A stretch of DNA of 53,988 nt from Synergistales bacterium 58_81 (GTDB lineage: Bacteria; Synergistota; Synergistia; Synergistales; Thermovirgaceae). Below the pieces are notes generated by a model. That model saw only the letters and a list, made by a program, of their open reading frames with translations. It was not told where the DNA came from and searched no databases. Positions 8,922 through 17,152 of the stretch are shown piece by piece; position 1 is the stretch's first letter, and every line of letters begins with the position of its first letter. The stretch covers positions 1 to 53,988 of the forward strand of contig LGGV01000002.1 of assembly GCA_001509095.1 (NCBI GenBank), written 5' to 3'. The translations under genes were made by a program, and so were the position numbers.

Positions 8922-10057
8922 TATCTGGCCACCTCCTCGATTTTCTCCAGGATCTCGGAGGGCTGAAAAAGCTCACCGTTGACGAGGCTCATCTGCACCA
9001 TTGCCGCTTTGCCGTGAACAGCTCTCTCTATCTCGTGGACCATCTGCCCGAAGTTCAGCTCAGGTACGATGAGTCTTCCCGCCTTCTCCGCCAGAGACTC
9101 CAGTTCCCTGTCCGGGAAGGGCCATAGGGTCACGGGACGGAAATAGCCTACCTTAAGGCCCTTGTCCCTGGCCTGCCTGACGGCGCTCAAAGCTGTCCGG
9201 GCAACACTACCGTATGCTACGACGATAACATCGGCATCTTCAACGTTCTCCGTCTCGTATTCAACTATCTCGTCCCGGTATGCATTGACCTTGTCCATCA
9301 ACCGGGCGGTCTTCTTCGCGATCTCTTCGGGACAGTTTGTCGGGAACCCCCATTCGTTGTGGGTAAGCCCGGTAATATGCCACCGGTACCCGTCGCCGAA
9401 GGAGGCCATAGGGGGAAGGTTGTCCTCGGGGTCGGGCCTGTAGGGGATGAACTCCTCGGGGCTGCAGGAAGGCCTTTTTCTGTCCACTATGGTAAGGGTC
9501 TCATTGTCGGGGACTATAACCTTCTCTCGCATGTGGCCCAGGACCTCATCGCTCATGATCAGAACAGGCTGCCTGAAACGCTCCGCCATGTTGAAAGCCT
9601 TTATAGTCACTTCGTAACACTCCTGCACCGATGATGGTGCATAGGCAATGGTGGCATGGTCGCCGTGGGTACCCCAACGGGCCTGCATGACATCCTGCTG
9701 GGCGATGGAAGTGGGGAGCCCTGTCGAAGGTCCTCCGCGCATGACGTCTACTACAACTATGGGTATCTCGGCCATGTAGGCAAGCCCCAGGTTTTCCTGT
9801 TTGAGGGAAAAACCGGGACCGGAGGTGGCTGTCATGGACTTGTACCCGGCCACGGCACCACCTATTGTCGCGGCTATACCGGCAATCTCGTCCTCCATCT
9901 GAATAAACCTGCCGTTGTAGACAGGCAGCTCCTCAGCCATTACCTCGGCGATCTCCGATGAAGGGGTTATTGGATAACCCCCGAAAAAACGGCAACCGGC
10001 GGCAATGGCTCCGTAGGCGACAGAAACGTTCCCCTGCCAGAATTCAACCCTGGTCAT
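8921..10057 (-). CDS. korA: 2-oxoacid:ferredoxin oxidoreductase subunit alpha
   Basis: Pyrimidine-binding alpha subunit. The 378-residue protein contains GYPITPSSEIAE (about 27-38), TATSGPGFSLKQE and MRGGPSTGLPT, all hallmarks of the family. ATG at 10057 lies one base after the korD stop; GGGAG is about ten bases upstream. A longer in-frame start inside korD is unlikely because the family begins close to the GN-VAxGA segment. Confidence 0.94.
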   Translation of the reverse strand: MTRVEFWQGNVSVAYGAIAAGCRFFGGYPITPSSEIAEVMAEELPVYNGRFIQMEDEIAGIAATIGGAVAGYKSMTATSGPGFSLKQENLGLAYMAEIPIVVVDVMRGGPSTGLPTSIAQQDVMQARWGTHGDHATIAYAPSSVQECYEVTIKAFNMAERFRQPVLIMSDEVLGHMREKVIVPDNETLTIVDRKRPSCSPEEFIPYRPDPEDNLPPMASFGDGYRWHITGLTHNEWGFPTNCPEEIAKKTARLMDKVNAYRDEIVEYETENVEDADVIVVAYGSVARTALSAVRQARDKGLKVGYFRPVTLWPFPDRELESLAEKAGRLIVPELNFGQMVHEIERAVHGKAAMVQMSLVNGELFQPSEILEKIEEVAR

Positions 10058-10058
10058 C

Positions 10059-10268
10059 CTAAGCACTCCCTTCAACGGTGATAGCCAGGTCGGGGCAGAT
10101 GTTATCACACTGCTTGCAGCCGATGCAGTCTTCCATCCTCTTGGGGGTGGATTTCAGGTTCTCGTCGAAATCGAAAACTTTCTTGGGGCATACGGCCAGG
10201 CACAGTCCACAACCCTTACACCACTGGGAGTTCACTTCAACCGTGAATTTCTTTGGCAAACAACTCAC
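10059..10268 (-). CDS. korD: 2-oxoacid:ferredoxin oxidoreductase delta subunit, 2[4Fe-4S] ferredoxin
   Basis: A 69-residue ferredoxin-like subunit that carries electrons from the TPP site to soluble ferredoxin. It has two CxxCxxCxxxCP motifs: CKGCGLCLAVCP (17-28) and CIGCKQCDNICP (48-59). It is the first gene of korDABC, preceded by AAGGTGAG about seven bases upstream. A 210-base intergenic region separates it from the dehydrogenase operon on its right. Confidence 0.93.
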   Translation of the reverse strand: MSCLPKKFTVEVNSQWCKGCGLCLAVCPKKVFDFDENLKSTPKRMEDCIGCKQCDNICPDLAITVEGSA

Positions 10269-10368
10269 CTTCCTCCGAAACGTTCACATCATGAGATCTT
10301 ACTATCCGGGCCCATTATGCCACCTTGTGAGGTTAGGGACAAGGCATATTGATATCTATATATTGAAT

Positions 10369-10398
10369 ATTGCATTACAAAGCGGAATTTACCGTCAA
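10369..10398 (-). promoter_or_regulatory. Possible promoter of korDABC
   Basis: On the minus strand TTGACG (10393-10398) and TGCAAT (10369-10374) are 18 bases apart in an AT-rich region about 100 bases before korD. The -10 match is weak; a 5' leader of roughly 95 bases would result. Confidence 0.3.
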
Positions 10399-10430
10399 GT
10401 AAATACAATTTTATCGTACTACAAGACGAT

Positions 10431-10461
10431 CCAGGAGGGGGGCGACCTACCCCCCTCCTGG
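10431..10461 (-). terminator. Strong hairpin at the end of the proline-dehydrogenase-like operon
   Basis: A perfect 12-base-pair stem (10431-10442 with 10450-10461) with a seven-base loop, 20 bases after the stop of the FAD dehydrogenase gene. The bases following on the minus strand (ATCGTCTTGT) are only moderately T-rich. Confidence 0.65.
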
Positions 10462-10480
10462 GTCGGGAGAGAATATGGAA

Positions 10481-11632
10481 CTAGACTACGGCCGGTTCAA
10501 TAAGAAGCTCCCCTCTTTCGAACCTGCTGTAATGCAGCATACCGATGGGGATCCAGGGTTCCTGGCCAAGTATAAGCTGCGCCAGGAGCTCTCCCGATAT
10601 GGGGCCGAACATGAAACCGTGTCCGGAGTAACCGCAGGAGAGGAAGAAACCCTTGACATTGTCAGCCTCGCAAAGAACTGGCTGACGGTCGGGGGTCATG
10701 TTGTAGAGCCCTGACCACTGCCTGACGACCCTGACCCCTTTGGTCCTTGGAAGGAGCCGCACAAAGGTCCGGGACATCATCTCCAGGAAGTCCCATGAAT
10801 TCCCAAGATCGTAATCCTGGGGATGCCCTTCAGGGCTGCACCCTCCGATGATCGATCCGTGAGGTCTCTGCTGAATGTAGTAGTTCCCCGAAAAGCTCAT
10901 GAGCATGGGAGGGCAGACCCCGGGCTCGACGGGTTCGGTGATCAGGATCTCATGTCTTTCAGAGAGGTTCGGGATCTCCACTCCTGCCATCTTGGCTATG
11001 AACTGGGAGTAGCCCCCTGCGGCGTTGACCACAACAGGTGCGTCGATATCTCCCCTGTTGGTGGCAACTCCGGCCACCCGCCCTGCAACGGTCTTGACAT
11101 CGGTCACTTCAGTGAAGCGCAAAAACTCAACGCCCAGTCTTTTGGCCGCTTCCATGTAGGCAAAGGTCGTAAGGAAGGGATCGGCGTGTCCATCCCTTTC
11201 GTGGAAAGTAAAACCGACAGCATCCTCGGCTGCAAGACCCGGACAGATCTCCTTTGCCTCGTCGTAGGTGACGACCCTGGTATTGATCCCGAGGCTGTTC
11301 TGAAGCTTCATGCTCTTCTGGAGCTGCTCGAATTCGCTGTCCTTGTAGGCCACCATCAGGTAACCGCTCTGGTTCAGGCCGCAATCCATCCCCAGCTCAT
11401 CGTGCAGCTGCTCGAACTTCTCAACCGCAGCAAGCCCGAACCTGCAGTTCATCTCCGTTCCCCACTGGGCCCTGATCCCGGCGCCGCATCTCCCGGTAGA
11501 ACCTGAGCAGATGGTCCCTTTTTCGAGAACAACGATATCCTTGACTCCCATTTTCGCCAGGTTGTAGGCAATGGAGCAGCCCTGTACCCCGGCTCCGATC
11601 ACAACGACATCGGCTGTCCTCCTCCAAAACAT
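10481..11632 (-). CDS. FAD-dependent oxidoreductase, DAO family (proline dehydrogenase beta / HcnC / sarcosine oxidase beta-like)
   Basis: Likely the catalytic subunit that oxidises the amino- or imino-acid C-N bond. The 383-residue protein has the FAD dinucleotide fold VVVIGAGVQG (about 9-18), GSTGRCGAGIRAQWG and a C-terminal CGYSGHGFMFGP motif typical of glycine/sarcosine/D-amino-acid oxidase relatives. Its ATG overlaps the upstream BFD-like gene in TAATG. The operon mates (two Fe-S proteins, a BFD protein and an FAD/NAD protein) indicate a dehydrogenase complex and not an H2O2-forming oxidase. Candidate substrates are L-proline, hydroxyproline, D-amino acids or sarcosine; sequence alone does not decide. 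Confidence 0.85.
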   Translation of the reverse strand: MFWRRTADVVVIGAGVQGCSIAYNLAKMGVKDIVVLEKGTICSGSTGRCGAGIRAQWGTEMNCRFGLAAVEKFEQLHDELGMDCGLNQSGYLMVAYKDSEFEQLQKSMKLQNSLGINTRVVTYDEAKEICPGLAAEDAVGFTFHERDGHADPFLTTFAYMEAAKRLGVEFLRFTEVTDVKTVAGRVAGVATNRGDIDAPVVVNAAGGYSQFIAKMAGVEIPNLSERHEILITEPVEPGVCPPMLMSFSGNYYIQQRPHGSIIGGCSPEGHPQDYDLGNSWDFLEMMSRTFVRLLPRTKGVRVVRQWSGLYNMTPDRQPVLCEADNVKGFFLSCGYSGHGFMFGPISGELLAQLILGQEPWIPIGMLHYSRFERGELLIEPAVV

Positions 11633-11913
11633 TACTTGTCTCCCCCCTCGGCAAGGACCGCCAGTTTGACCGGCTTTGCAGGAGGCCTGAAGGTCCCGGG
11701 GTGAATATCAGCTACAGGCACTTTGGTCTTTGCCGATATTTCCCGGAGGATCATCTCACGACATCCTCTCCCCTGGCACGGTCCCATGCCTACCCGGAGG
11801 ACTCTCTTAAGTTCGTCAAAGGTCTCGTAACCCTTCTCTATCCACTCCCTGATCTCACCCAGGGTGACCTCTTCACAACGGCAGATGATGATATCTTCGT
11901 TCTTTCCGGCCAT
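11632..11913 (-). CDS. BFD-like [2Fe-2S]-binding protein
   Basis: A 93-residue electron-transfer protein. The BFD-like [2Fe-2S] motif is complete: CRC at residues 11-13 and GPCQGRGC at 44-51, giving four cysteine ligands. In HcnB and in opine or octopine dehydrogenases this domain is usually fused to the C-terminus of the FAD/NAD subunit; here it is a separate gene. It begins two bases after the 4Fe-4S gene and overlaps the DAO-family gene by one base. Confidence 0.88.
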   Translation of the reverse strand: MAGKNEDIIICRCEEVTLGEIREWIEKGYETFDELKRVLRVGMGPCQGRGCREMILREISAKTKVPVADIHPGTFRPPAKPVKLAVLAEGGDK

Positions 11914-11915
11914 GA

Positions 11916-12425
11916 CTACTTCACCACCCTGATCGTGCGGATTTCCATCACCTTTGACCTGGGAACCTCGACATGTACGACAATCGTTCTGTCGTGCATG
12001 GGTTCGAGGACCTTTACCACCTTGCCCCTGGATATGGATTCGCCCACCCTGTTCAGGCAGTCCACGGTCTTGCCCTCTTCGGGGACAGGGAGCATTTCGT
12101 AGGGAAGCTTCATCAGCGCATTATCCTCATCGCCCCAGGTCAGGTCGACCACGAAGCAGGCCAGGCCGGGGCAGACCGCCACGCACCTTGCACAGCCTGT
12201 GCACTTTTCGTAGTCGATCTCGGGCTGGTCATTGATATCCTTGAAGGGTTTTACCGCTCCTGTAGGACAGCTGGTATGACAGGGGTTGCAGGGTATCCTC
12301 TGGGGACATTCGATGATGACAAGACCATTCTTCTTGTTCTGCCAGAGGTCCTCAGGGGGTTCAACTGCCCCTTTGCGCGGTTCTACGAGCACCCCGCTGT
12401 TGAAGAGTCTCTCCTTTTCGTTCAA
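11916..12425 (-). CDS. 2[4Fe-4S] ferredoxin-type electron-transfer subunit
   Basis: A 169-residue subunit with two cluster motifs: a first set C-x5-C-x2-C-x3-CP around IPCNPCHTSCP and a second set CTGCARCVAVCP. The C-terminal ~70 residues have no recognised domain. I chose the TTG at 12425, five bases past the upstream stop codon, with a GGGGGG run upstream; a longer frame would overlap the previous gene and gives unconvincing N-terminal sequence. It probably relays electrons between the FAD subunits and ferredoxin. Confidence 0.82.
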   Translation of the reverse strand: MNEKERLFNSGVLVEPRKGAVEPPEDLWQNKKNGLVIIECPQRIPCNPCHTSCPTGAVKPFKDINDQPEIDYEKCTGCARCVAVCPGLACFVVDLTWGDEDNALMKLPYEMLPVPEEGKTVDCLNRVGESISRGKVVKVLEPMHDRTIVVHVEVPRSKVMEIRTIRVVK

Positions 12426-12429
12426 TGTA

Positions 12430-13557
12430 TCACACCCCCCATTCGTTGACAGTGCAGCATTCAAGGCCCTGGCAGATCTTTTGACCAACCTCGCCGCCCC
12501 TGAGGTCCGCAAGTCGTCTCCTGTATTCCTCGAGGCGTTTCGAATGCTCGGAACTGTCGTCCTTTCCGAGAGACCTGGCTACACCAACACCGGCGATCCG
12601 GCCCTCCACCATGGCGGCCGACGCCTCTTCGATACCTGCAGCGTCACCGGCAACCCAGATATCTGGGTGACTGGTCCTCATGAAGAGATCCCTCTGTGCA
12701 ACGTGGCCGCAAAGCTGGGGAACAAATACCATCTCACAACCAGCCTGCCAGAGGAGTTCACAGGTCGGGGTGAGACCAACGGCCATACAGATGATGTCAA
12801 CATCTATCTGGATTTCCTTGCCCACGGGCTGGAACCTGTCGTCTATCTCCTGGATTACCGCCCCGGCGACGACCCTGTCCCCTAGGGCTTCTTTTATGGT
12901 ATGCCTGAGGTAGATCGGGACCCCCATCCTTCTCACCTTGGCGGCGTGAACCCAGTAACCTCCAACCCGGTCCATGGCCTCGACTATGCCTGCGATCTCG
13001 ACACCCGCCTGCATCAGCTGATAACTGACGATAAGACCGATGTTCCCGGCCCCGACCATTAGGACTCTCTTGCCGGGTGCCACTCCGTAAACGTTCATAA
13101 GGGTCTGGACCGCCCCCGCACCATAGACGCCAGGGAGATGATTGTTGGGGAACGGGAGAAGGCGCTCCTGGGCTCCTGTGGCCATAACGATCTTGCCGGG
13201 TTTGATCCTGAAATACTCGTCTTCTCCGATAACACAGGAAACTACCCCGTCCTCCCGGTAAAATCCGGTAGCGGTGCAGTTCATGTGGACCTTGACCCGG
13301 TCCTTGTACCTCTCCAGCTCCTCGAGAAGGATCTCGGAGATCTTGAACCCCCTTGTCCCGGCTCTCTCGTCCTTTGAGCCGAAGAACTTGTGGGTCTGCT
13401 TGATCAGCTGTCCTCCAAGGGCGAGGTCGCTATCCACCAGAGTTACCTGGCATCCCAGCGAGGCCGCTTCAAGGGAGGCGCTGAGACCTGCGGGGCCCCC
13501 TCCGATAACAAGAACTTCTGTCTGCCGCAATCCCTTCACCTTCCCTCTAGTCCGCAT
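12430..13557 (-). CDS. NAD/FAD-dependent oxidoreductase subunit (proline dehydrogenase alpha / HcnB-like)
   Basis: Flavoprotein with two dinucleotide folds: VLVIGGGPAGLSAS near the N-terminus for FAD and VLMVGAGNIGLIVS near residue 165 for NAD(P)H, plus ATGAQERLLPFP and VAGDAAGIEEAS. This is the pyridine nucleotide-disulfide-oxidoreductase-like alpha subunit of dye-linked proline dehydrogenase or HcnB complexes. It lacks the C-terminal BFD domain, which is encoded separately downstream. The start is uncertain: ATG 13557 overlaps the upstream gene by 11 bases, while GTG 13539 and TTG 13530 have better ribosome-binding sites. Confidence 0.87.
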   Translation of the reverse strand: MRTRGKVKGLRQTEVLVIGGGPAGLSASLEAASLGCQVTLVDSDLALGGQLIKQTHKFFGSKDERAGTRGFKISEILLEELERYKDRVKVHMNCTATGFYREDGVVSCVIGEDEYFRIKPGKIVMATGAQERLLPFPNNHLPGVYGAGAVQTLMNVYGVAPGKRVLMVGAGNIGLIVSYQLMQAGVEIAGIVEAMDRVGGYWVHAAKVRRMGVPIYLRHTIKEALGDRVVAGAVIQEIDDRFQPVGKEIQIDVDIICMAVGLTPTCELLWQAGCEMVFVPQLCGHVAQRDLFMRTSHPDIWVAGDAAGIEEASAAMVEGRIAGVGVARSLGKDDSSEHSKRLEEYRRRLADLRGGEVGQKICQGLECCTVNEWGV

Positions 13558-13873
13558 CCATTGCAATGACGCCTTTGCCCCGCTGCGTCTCGACCCGCAT
13601 TCCGGTCTTCAGTGGGGTAACGCAGGTCCGGACGTTCGGAACGCCATCAACGACCATGAAACAGGAAGAGCATTTCCCGATGGCACAGAAGAACCCCCGC
13701 GTCTGCTCTCTCTTGGGGGTAACCCTGTAGATCCTGACCCCGTTCGCGTGAAGGGCGGCGGCTATCGGTTCGCCCTCATAACCCTCCATCTCATCACCAT
13801 CGAAGGTGAACTTGACCTTCTTCCCATGCTTGAACTCGAGAATCGGATGTTTCTCGATCAGATCCATAACCAT
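13547..13873 (-). CDS. [2Fe-2S] ferredoxin-like subunit (HcnA-like)
   Basis: A 108-residue plant-type [2Fe-2S] subunit and first gene of the five-gene operon. It has GEPIAAALHANGV and the ligand set CAIGKCSSC followed by a fourth cysteine in VRTCVTP, as in HcnA and the small subunits of proline or hydroxyproline dehydrogenases. ATG 13873 is preceded by GAGGAGGG at five bases; a longer in-frame start upstream has no such site. It overlaps the FAD/NAD gene. Confidence 0.88.
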   Translation of the reverse strand: MVMDLIEKHPILEFKHGKKVKFTFDGDEMEGYEGEPIAAALHANGVRIYRVTPKREQTRGFFCAIGKCSSCFMVVDGVPNVRTCVTPLKTGMRVETQRGKGVIAMDAD

Positions 13874-13977
13874 GCATCCCTCCTCTGTATCGTAGGCGTG
13901 ACTTGATCTACAGCCAAAGTCCACCTTCTCCTTTCGCGGGCATGTTCTGCTTTTCACTTATGAACACGACAGCAAAT

Positions 13978-14006
13978 ATATTACACTTCATTGTTTAGAT
14001 TGACCA
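13978..14006 (-). promoter_or_regulatory. Candidate promoter of the proline-dehydrogenase-like operon
   Basis: On the minus strand TGGTCA (14001-14006) and TAATAT (13978-13983) are 17 bases apart. The predicted transcript has a leader of about 98 bases before the [2Fe-2S] gene. The -35 is only a four-of-six match. Confidence 0.4.
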
Positions 14007-14022
14007 GAGACTTTTTTTCATT

Positions 14023-14688
14023 CTATCTGCGGGAAGCACCTGTATCTGGATCCCTGATATAGAGAGCCCTGGCCTCGCCGGGGTCGACGGCCTGTCCGAA
14101 AAGTGCCGTGCCAAGCAGGGCGACTGCCCCGCCCCTGACAGAAGCGAACGTTGAAACCTTGATATTCTTCCCTGACAGCTCCTGAGAGAGAGCCTGGTCG
14201 TCATCGGCCACGATCAAGAACCCGCTGTTACGTTCAACGTAACTGGACAGATCTTCCAGGGAGAGGATGCGAGGGGGAGAGAGAAAGAACGGGGATCTGC
14301 GCTCCCCCCCGAGGGCGGCGAGGTAGACCTGGCCTCTCCTTGCCCTGATAAGGGGAAGGACCTTTCTTGATCCCTCAAGGAAGGGGGCTCCTAGTGCCAT
14401 GAGGGAGCTGACAGGGATCACTTTGCGTCCAGTCCCCTCTGACAGGGCACAAGCATAGGAAAGCCCTACCCTGATACCGGTAAAGGACCCCGGACCGACG
14501 GTTACCGAAACAGCATCCAGTGACCAAGGCTCCAGGCCGGATCTCTCCAGTACCTCTGAAACCAGCAGAGGGAGCAGGGAGGCCTGCCTCCTGCCGGCCA
14601 GATAGTTGACGTCGGCCTTAACAGCACCCTCCAAGAAAAGGCCGACCCCGGTCCAGCACGTGGAACAGTCGATCCCCAGCACTCTCAT
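14023..14688 (-). CDS. tsaB: tRNA threonylcarbamoyladenosine biosynthesis protein TsaB
   Basis: Partner of TsaD and TsaE in making t6A at position 37 of ANN-decoding tRNAs; it is an inactive ASKHA-fold scaffold. The 221-residue protein shows MRVLGIDCST, VTVGPGSFTGIRVGL (about 62-76) and VPVSSLMALG-like helix, the standard family pattern. Its ATG overlaps the tsaE stop in ATGA. No tsaD lies in this window. Confidence 0.93.
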   Translation of the reverse strand: MRVLGIDCSTCWTGVGLFLEGAVKADVNYLAGRRQASLLPLLVSEVLERSGLEPWSLDAVSVTVGPGSFTGIRVGLSYACALSEGTGRKVIPVSSLMALGAPFLEGSRKVLPLIRARRGQVYLAALGGERRSPFFLSPPRILSLEDLSSYVERNSGFLIVADDDQALSQELSGKNIKVSTFASVRGGAVALLGTALFGQAVDPGEARALYIRDPDTGASRR

Positions 14689-15236
14689 CTGCCGGCCTCC
14701 TCAAGTTCACAGCCTGCGCCGAGCATGAACCTTTCCAGCATTTCGCACGCCCTGGCACCTTCACATAGCACCTCCAGAAAACGGAGGTTCTGGTCGCCCC
14801 GCCCAGATTTTAGGTCCTCAGGCACTGAAAACACGATCTTCCATACATCGGAAGGTCTTTCCCCGTCCCAGTTCTCCGGCCATTCTACGAGAACTATGGA
14901 TCCATCACGGGAAAATTCTTCCAGGGAGAACTCCATCGAGGCGTTCCTCTCAACCCTGTACAGGTCGACGTGGGTTATTGGAGTGGAGGCCCGATACTCG
15001 TTAATTATCGTAAAGGAGGGGCTCCTTGCATCCTCCCAGCCAGATCCCGAAGCAAAACCTCTTACAAATTCCGTTTTACCCGCCCCCAGTGTCCCGGAAA
15101 GAAGGATCACCAGCCCTGGGAATGAGTACTTTGAAAGGACCGAAGCAAGACGTCGGGTTTCTTCGGGTCCCCTGGAGACATAACAAAAACCGTCTTTAAC
15201 TTTTTTGAGCTCCAAATCATTCCGAAGGGTGGTCAT
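14685..15236 (-). CDS. tsaE: tRNA threonylcarbamoyladenosine ATPase TsaE
   Basis: ATPase required to cycle the TsaBD complex in t6A formation. The P-loop GTLGAGKT (48-55), PSFTIINEY switch and HVDLYRVE are all present. At 183 residues it is about 25 longer than usual, with a C-terminal tail after residue 150 that includes CEGARACEMLERF. It overlaps nnr upstream and tsaB downstream by four bases each (ATGA), so nnr-tsaE-tsaB are translated as a coupled set. Confidence 0.93.
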   Translation of the reverse strand: MTTLRNDLELKKVKDGFCYVSRGPEETRRLASVLSKYSFPGLVILLSGTLGAGKTEFVRGFASGSGWEDARSPSFTIINEYRASTPITHVDLYRVERNASMEFSLEEFSRDGSIVLVEWPENWDGERPSDVWKIVFSVPEDLKSGRGDQNLRFLEVLCEGARACEMLERFMLGAGCELEEAGR

Positions 15237-16780
15237 AGAAGAACCTTTCCGGCTGCCTGTCGGATCCGGGATATTACAGAAGGCACTTCGAGAGCTATCT
15301 CTGTGGCGGTAATACCGTCGGGACCCTTCCGGTCCTGAACTGCCTCACCTGCATAACCGTGTACGAAAGCGGCCGAAGAGGCGGCGTCAAAGATATTGAC
15401 ACCCCTTACAAGGAACGCTCCCAACACACCTGAGAGGACGTCACCCGATCCGGGAACGGAAAGACCCGCCACGACATGGGGGTTGACCCTTACCTTCTCA
15501 CTCTCCGACACCAGCGAAGAGGGCCCTTTCAGAAGGGCTACACCGAACCTCCTGGACAGCTCAAGAGCAGATATGTACCTGCACCGTTTCACCTCCGAAG
15601 TGTCCACTGAGAGTAGAAGCGCTGCTTCGCCTTCATGGGGCGTCACCACTGTACCGGCTGCTCTGGGATCAAGGTCACTGCAGCAGGAGAGGGCGTGAAG
15701 GGCATCACCGTCCAGGCAGAGCGGACCATCCCAATCCTTCCATACTCTTCTGACCAGGTCCTGGGGTACCCTTCCCCTGTCAAGCCCGGGACCGATCACC
15801 ACTGCCTTGAACTTGCCCTTCCAGGTCTCTACGATCCTCTCCCAGGTTTCAGGGGAAATGGCACCGTCCTCGGTGCAGGCCTCCATGGGGATGATCTCGG
15901 GGTACCGGGAGAACATCGGCATGGAACCAGCCGGAACTGCAGCGATAACGCCGCCGGAACCTGCCATTAGCGCTCCCAGGGCGGCAAGAAGAGGTGCTCC
16001 CCGGTATCTTTCGCTTCCTCCGATGACCAGAACTATACCCCGGTCCCCTTTGTGGATGAAGGGGGAAAAGGGTTGGAGAAACCCGGAGACCATAAGAGGG
16101 TCCAAGAGTTCCACTTTTCCTGGCCCAGGGAGAAGAAGGGCTGCCTCTATCCCAAGGTCCACAGTCTCCACTTCGCCCCGGAAGCTTCTTCCGGGCATTA
16201 TTTCTTGACCGATCTTCCTGGCAAGGATGGCGACAGTGAGAACTGCTTCCAGGGCCTCCCCTTCCACCTCGCCAGTCGATGGGTCGACGCCGCTGGGTAT
16301 GTCAATGGAGACTACTGGTACAGTTCTACTGATAGAACCGATGACCCTCCCCGTCTCGCCTCTGGGGGAGCCTTTCGAGCCTGAACCAAGCAGGGCGTCG
16401 ACAAGGATATCCTGCCCCATTGCCAGCTCTCTCATACCGACATCCGTCAAATCCGCCGATCTCGCAATGGGACAGTTGATCCTCTTCAGGATCTCCAGGT
16501 TCACAGACCCCTCAGGGGTCAATTTCTCTTCTGGTGCCGCAAGCAGCACCGTGACCTTCCGTCCTCTTTTCAGGAGATGCCTTGCTGTCGCCAGGCCATC
16601 TCCGCCGTTGTTACCTCCTCCGCAAGCGACAAGTATCCTGGAGGCAGCAGGGAACCTCTCCTCCACTATCTCTGCTACACCCCTGGCTGCATTCTCCATC
16701 AGGATAATGGGGGGGACCCCGAAATGATCCACCGCCTTTCTTTCGGCAAGCCTGATATCGTCGGCGCTGAAAAGATACAA
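15233..16780 (-). CDS. nnr: Bifunctional NAD(P)H-hydrate epimerase / ADP-dependent NAD(P)H-hydrate dehydratase
   Basis: Metabolite-repair enzyme that restores damaged NADH and NADPH hydrates. The 515-residue protein is the usual fusion: an N-terminal YjeF epimerase domain (about 1-215, ACGGGNNGGDGL) and a C-terminal ribokinase-like dehydratase domain (about 225-510, VLVIGGSERYRGAP, VTPHEGEA, VPGSGDVLSG). The start is a TTG at 16780 behind GAGGAG. It follows acpS by six bases and overlaps tsaE by four. Confidence 0.94.
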   Translation of the reverse strand: MYLFSADDIRLAERKAVDHFGVPPIILMENAARGVAEIVEERFPAASRILVACGGGNNGGDGLATARHLLKRGRKVTVLLAAPEEKLTPEGSVNLEILKRINCPIARSADLTDVGMRELAMGQDILVDALLGSGSKGSPRGETGRVIGSISRTVPVVSIDIPSGVDPSTGEVEGEALEAVLTVAILARKIGQEIMPGRSFRGEVETVDLGIEAALLLPGPGKVELLDPLMVSGFLQPFSPFIHKGDRGIVLVIGGSERYRGAPLLAALGALMAGSGGVIAAVPAGSMPMFSRYPEIIPMEACTEDGAISPETWERIVETWKGKFKAVVIGPGLDRGRVPQDLVRRVWKDWDGPLCLDGDALHALSCCSDLDPRAAGTVVTPHEGEAALLLSVDTSEVKRCRYISALELSRRFGVALLKGPSSLVSESEKVRVNPHVVAGLSVPGSGDVLSGVLGAFLVRGVNIFDAASSAAFVHGYAGEAVQDRKGPDGITATEIALEVPSVISRIRQAAGKVLL

Positions 16781-16786
16781 GTGATC

Positions 16787-17152
16787 TCACTCCTCAATGA
16801 TAACCACAGCCACGGCGTGATCCCCCTCGTGGGTCACGCTGACATGTACATTGCGGGCACCCAGGGATCGCATCAGCTCAAGGGCTGGACCATGAAGAAC
16901 AAGGAAGGGTGCTCCTCCCTTGCGCTCCAGGGATACGTTCTTCAGCCCTACGCGGCCCAGACCCCAGCCTCCGGCCTTTGAAAAGGCCTCCTTAGCGGCA
17001 AAGGCTGAGGCAAGATGCCTTGTCCTTCCGCCTCTGGACGAAGTATACTCCAGCTCACTTTCGGTGAAGACCTTATCGACGAACCTCCGATCTTGCATAG
17101 CCCTCTCGAGTCGGAGGATGCTGCACATATCCACTCCTACACCCTTGATCAT
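16787..17152 (-). CDS. acpS: Holo-[acyl-carrier-protein] synthase AcpS
   Basis: Transfers 4'-phosphopantetheine from CoA to acyl carrier protein. The 121-residue protein has GVGVDMCSILR with Mg2+ ligand D8, FAAKEAFSKA with E55, and the C-terminal SVTHEGDHAVA. ATG 17152 is behind AAGGAGGG and gives the normal family length; a much longer in-frame start at 17323 would add unrelated sequence. First gene of acpS-nnr-tsaE-tsaB. Confidence 0.93.
   Translation of the reverse strand: MIKGVGVDMCSILRLERAMQDRRFVDKVFTESELEYTSSRGGRTRHLASAFAAKEAFSKAGGWGLGRVGLKNVSLERKGGAPFLVLHGPALELMRSLGARNVHVSVTHEGDHAVAVVIIEE

Noticed and set aside
10269-10430. Possible riboswitch or T-box in the 210-base region upstream of korD
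   Set aside because: Only AT-rich sequence and weak short repeats are visible; no conserved riboswitch core was recognised.
12426-12512. N-terminal extension of the 4Fe-4S subunit into the upstream flavoprotein gene
   Set aside because: The TTG at 12425 has a ribosome-binding site just upstream and avoids an 83-base overlap; the extension has no cluster or family sequence.
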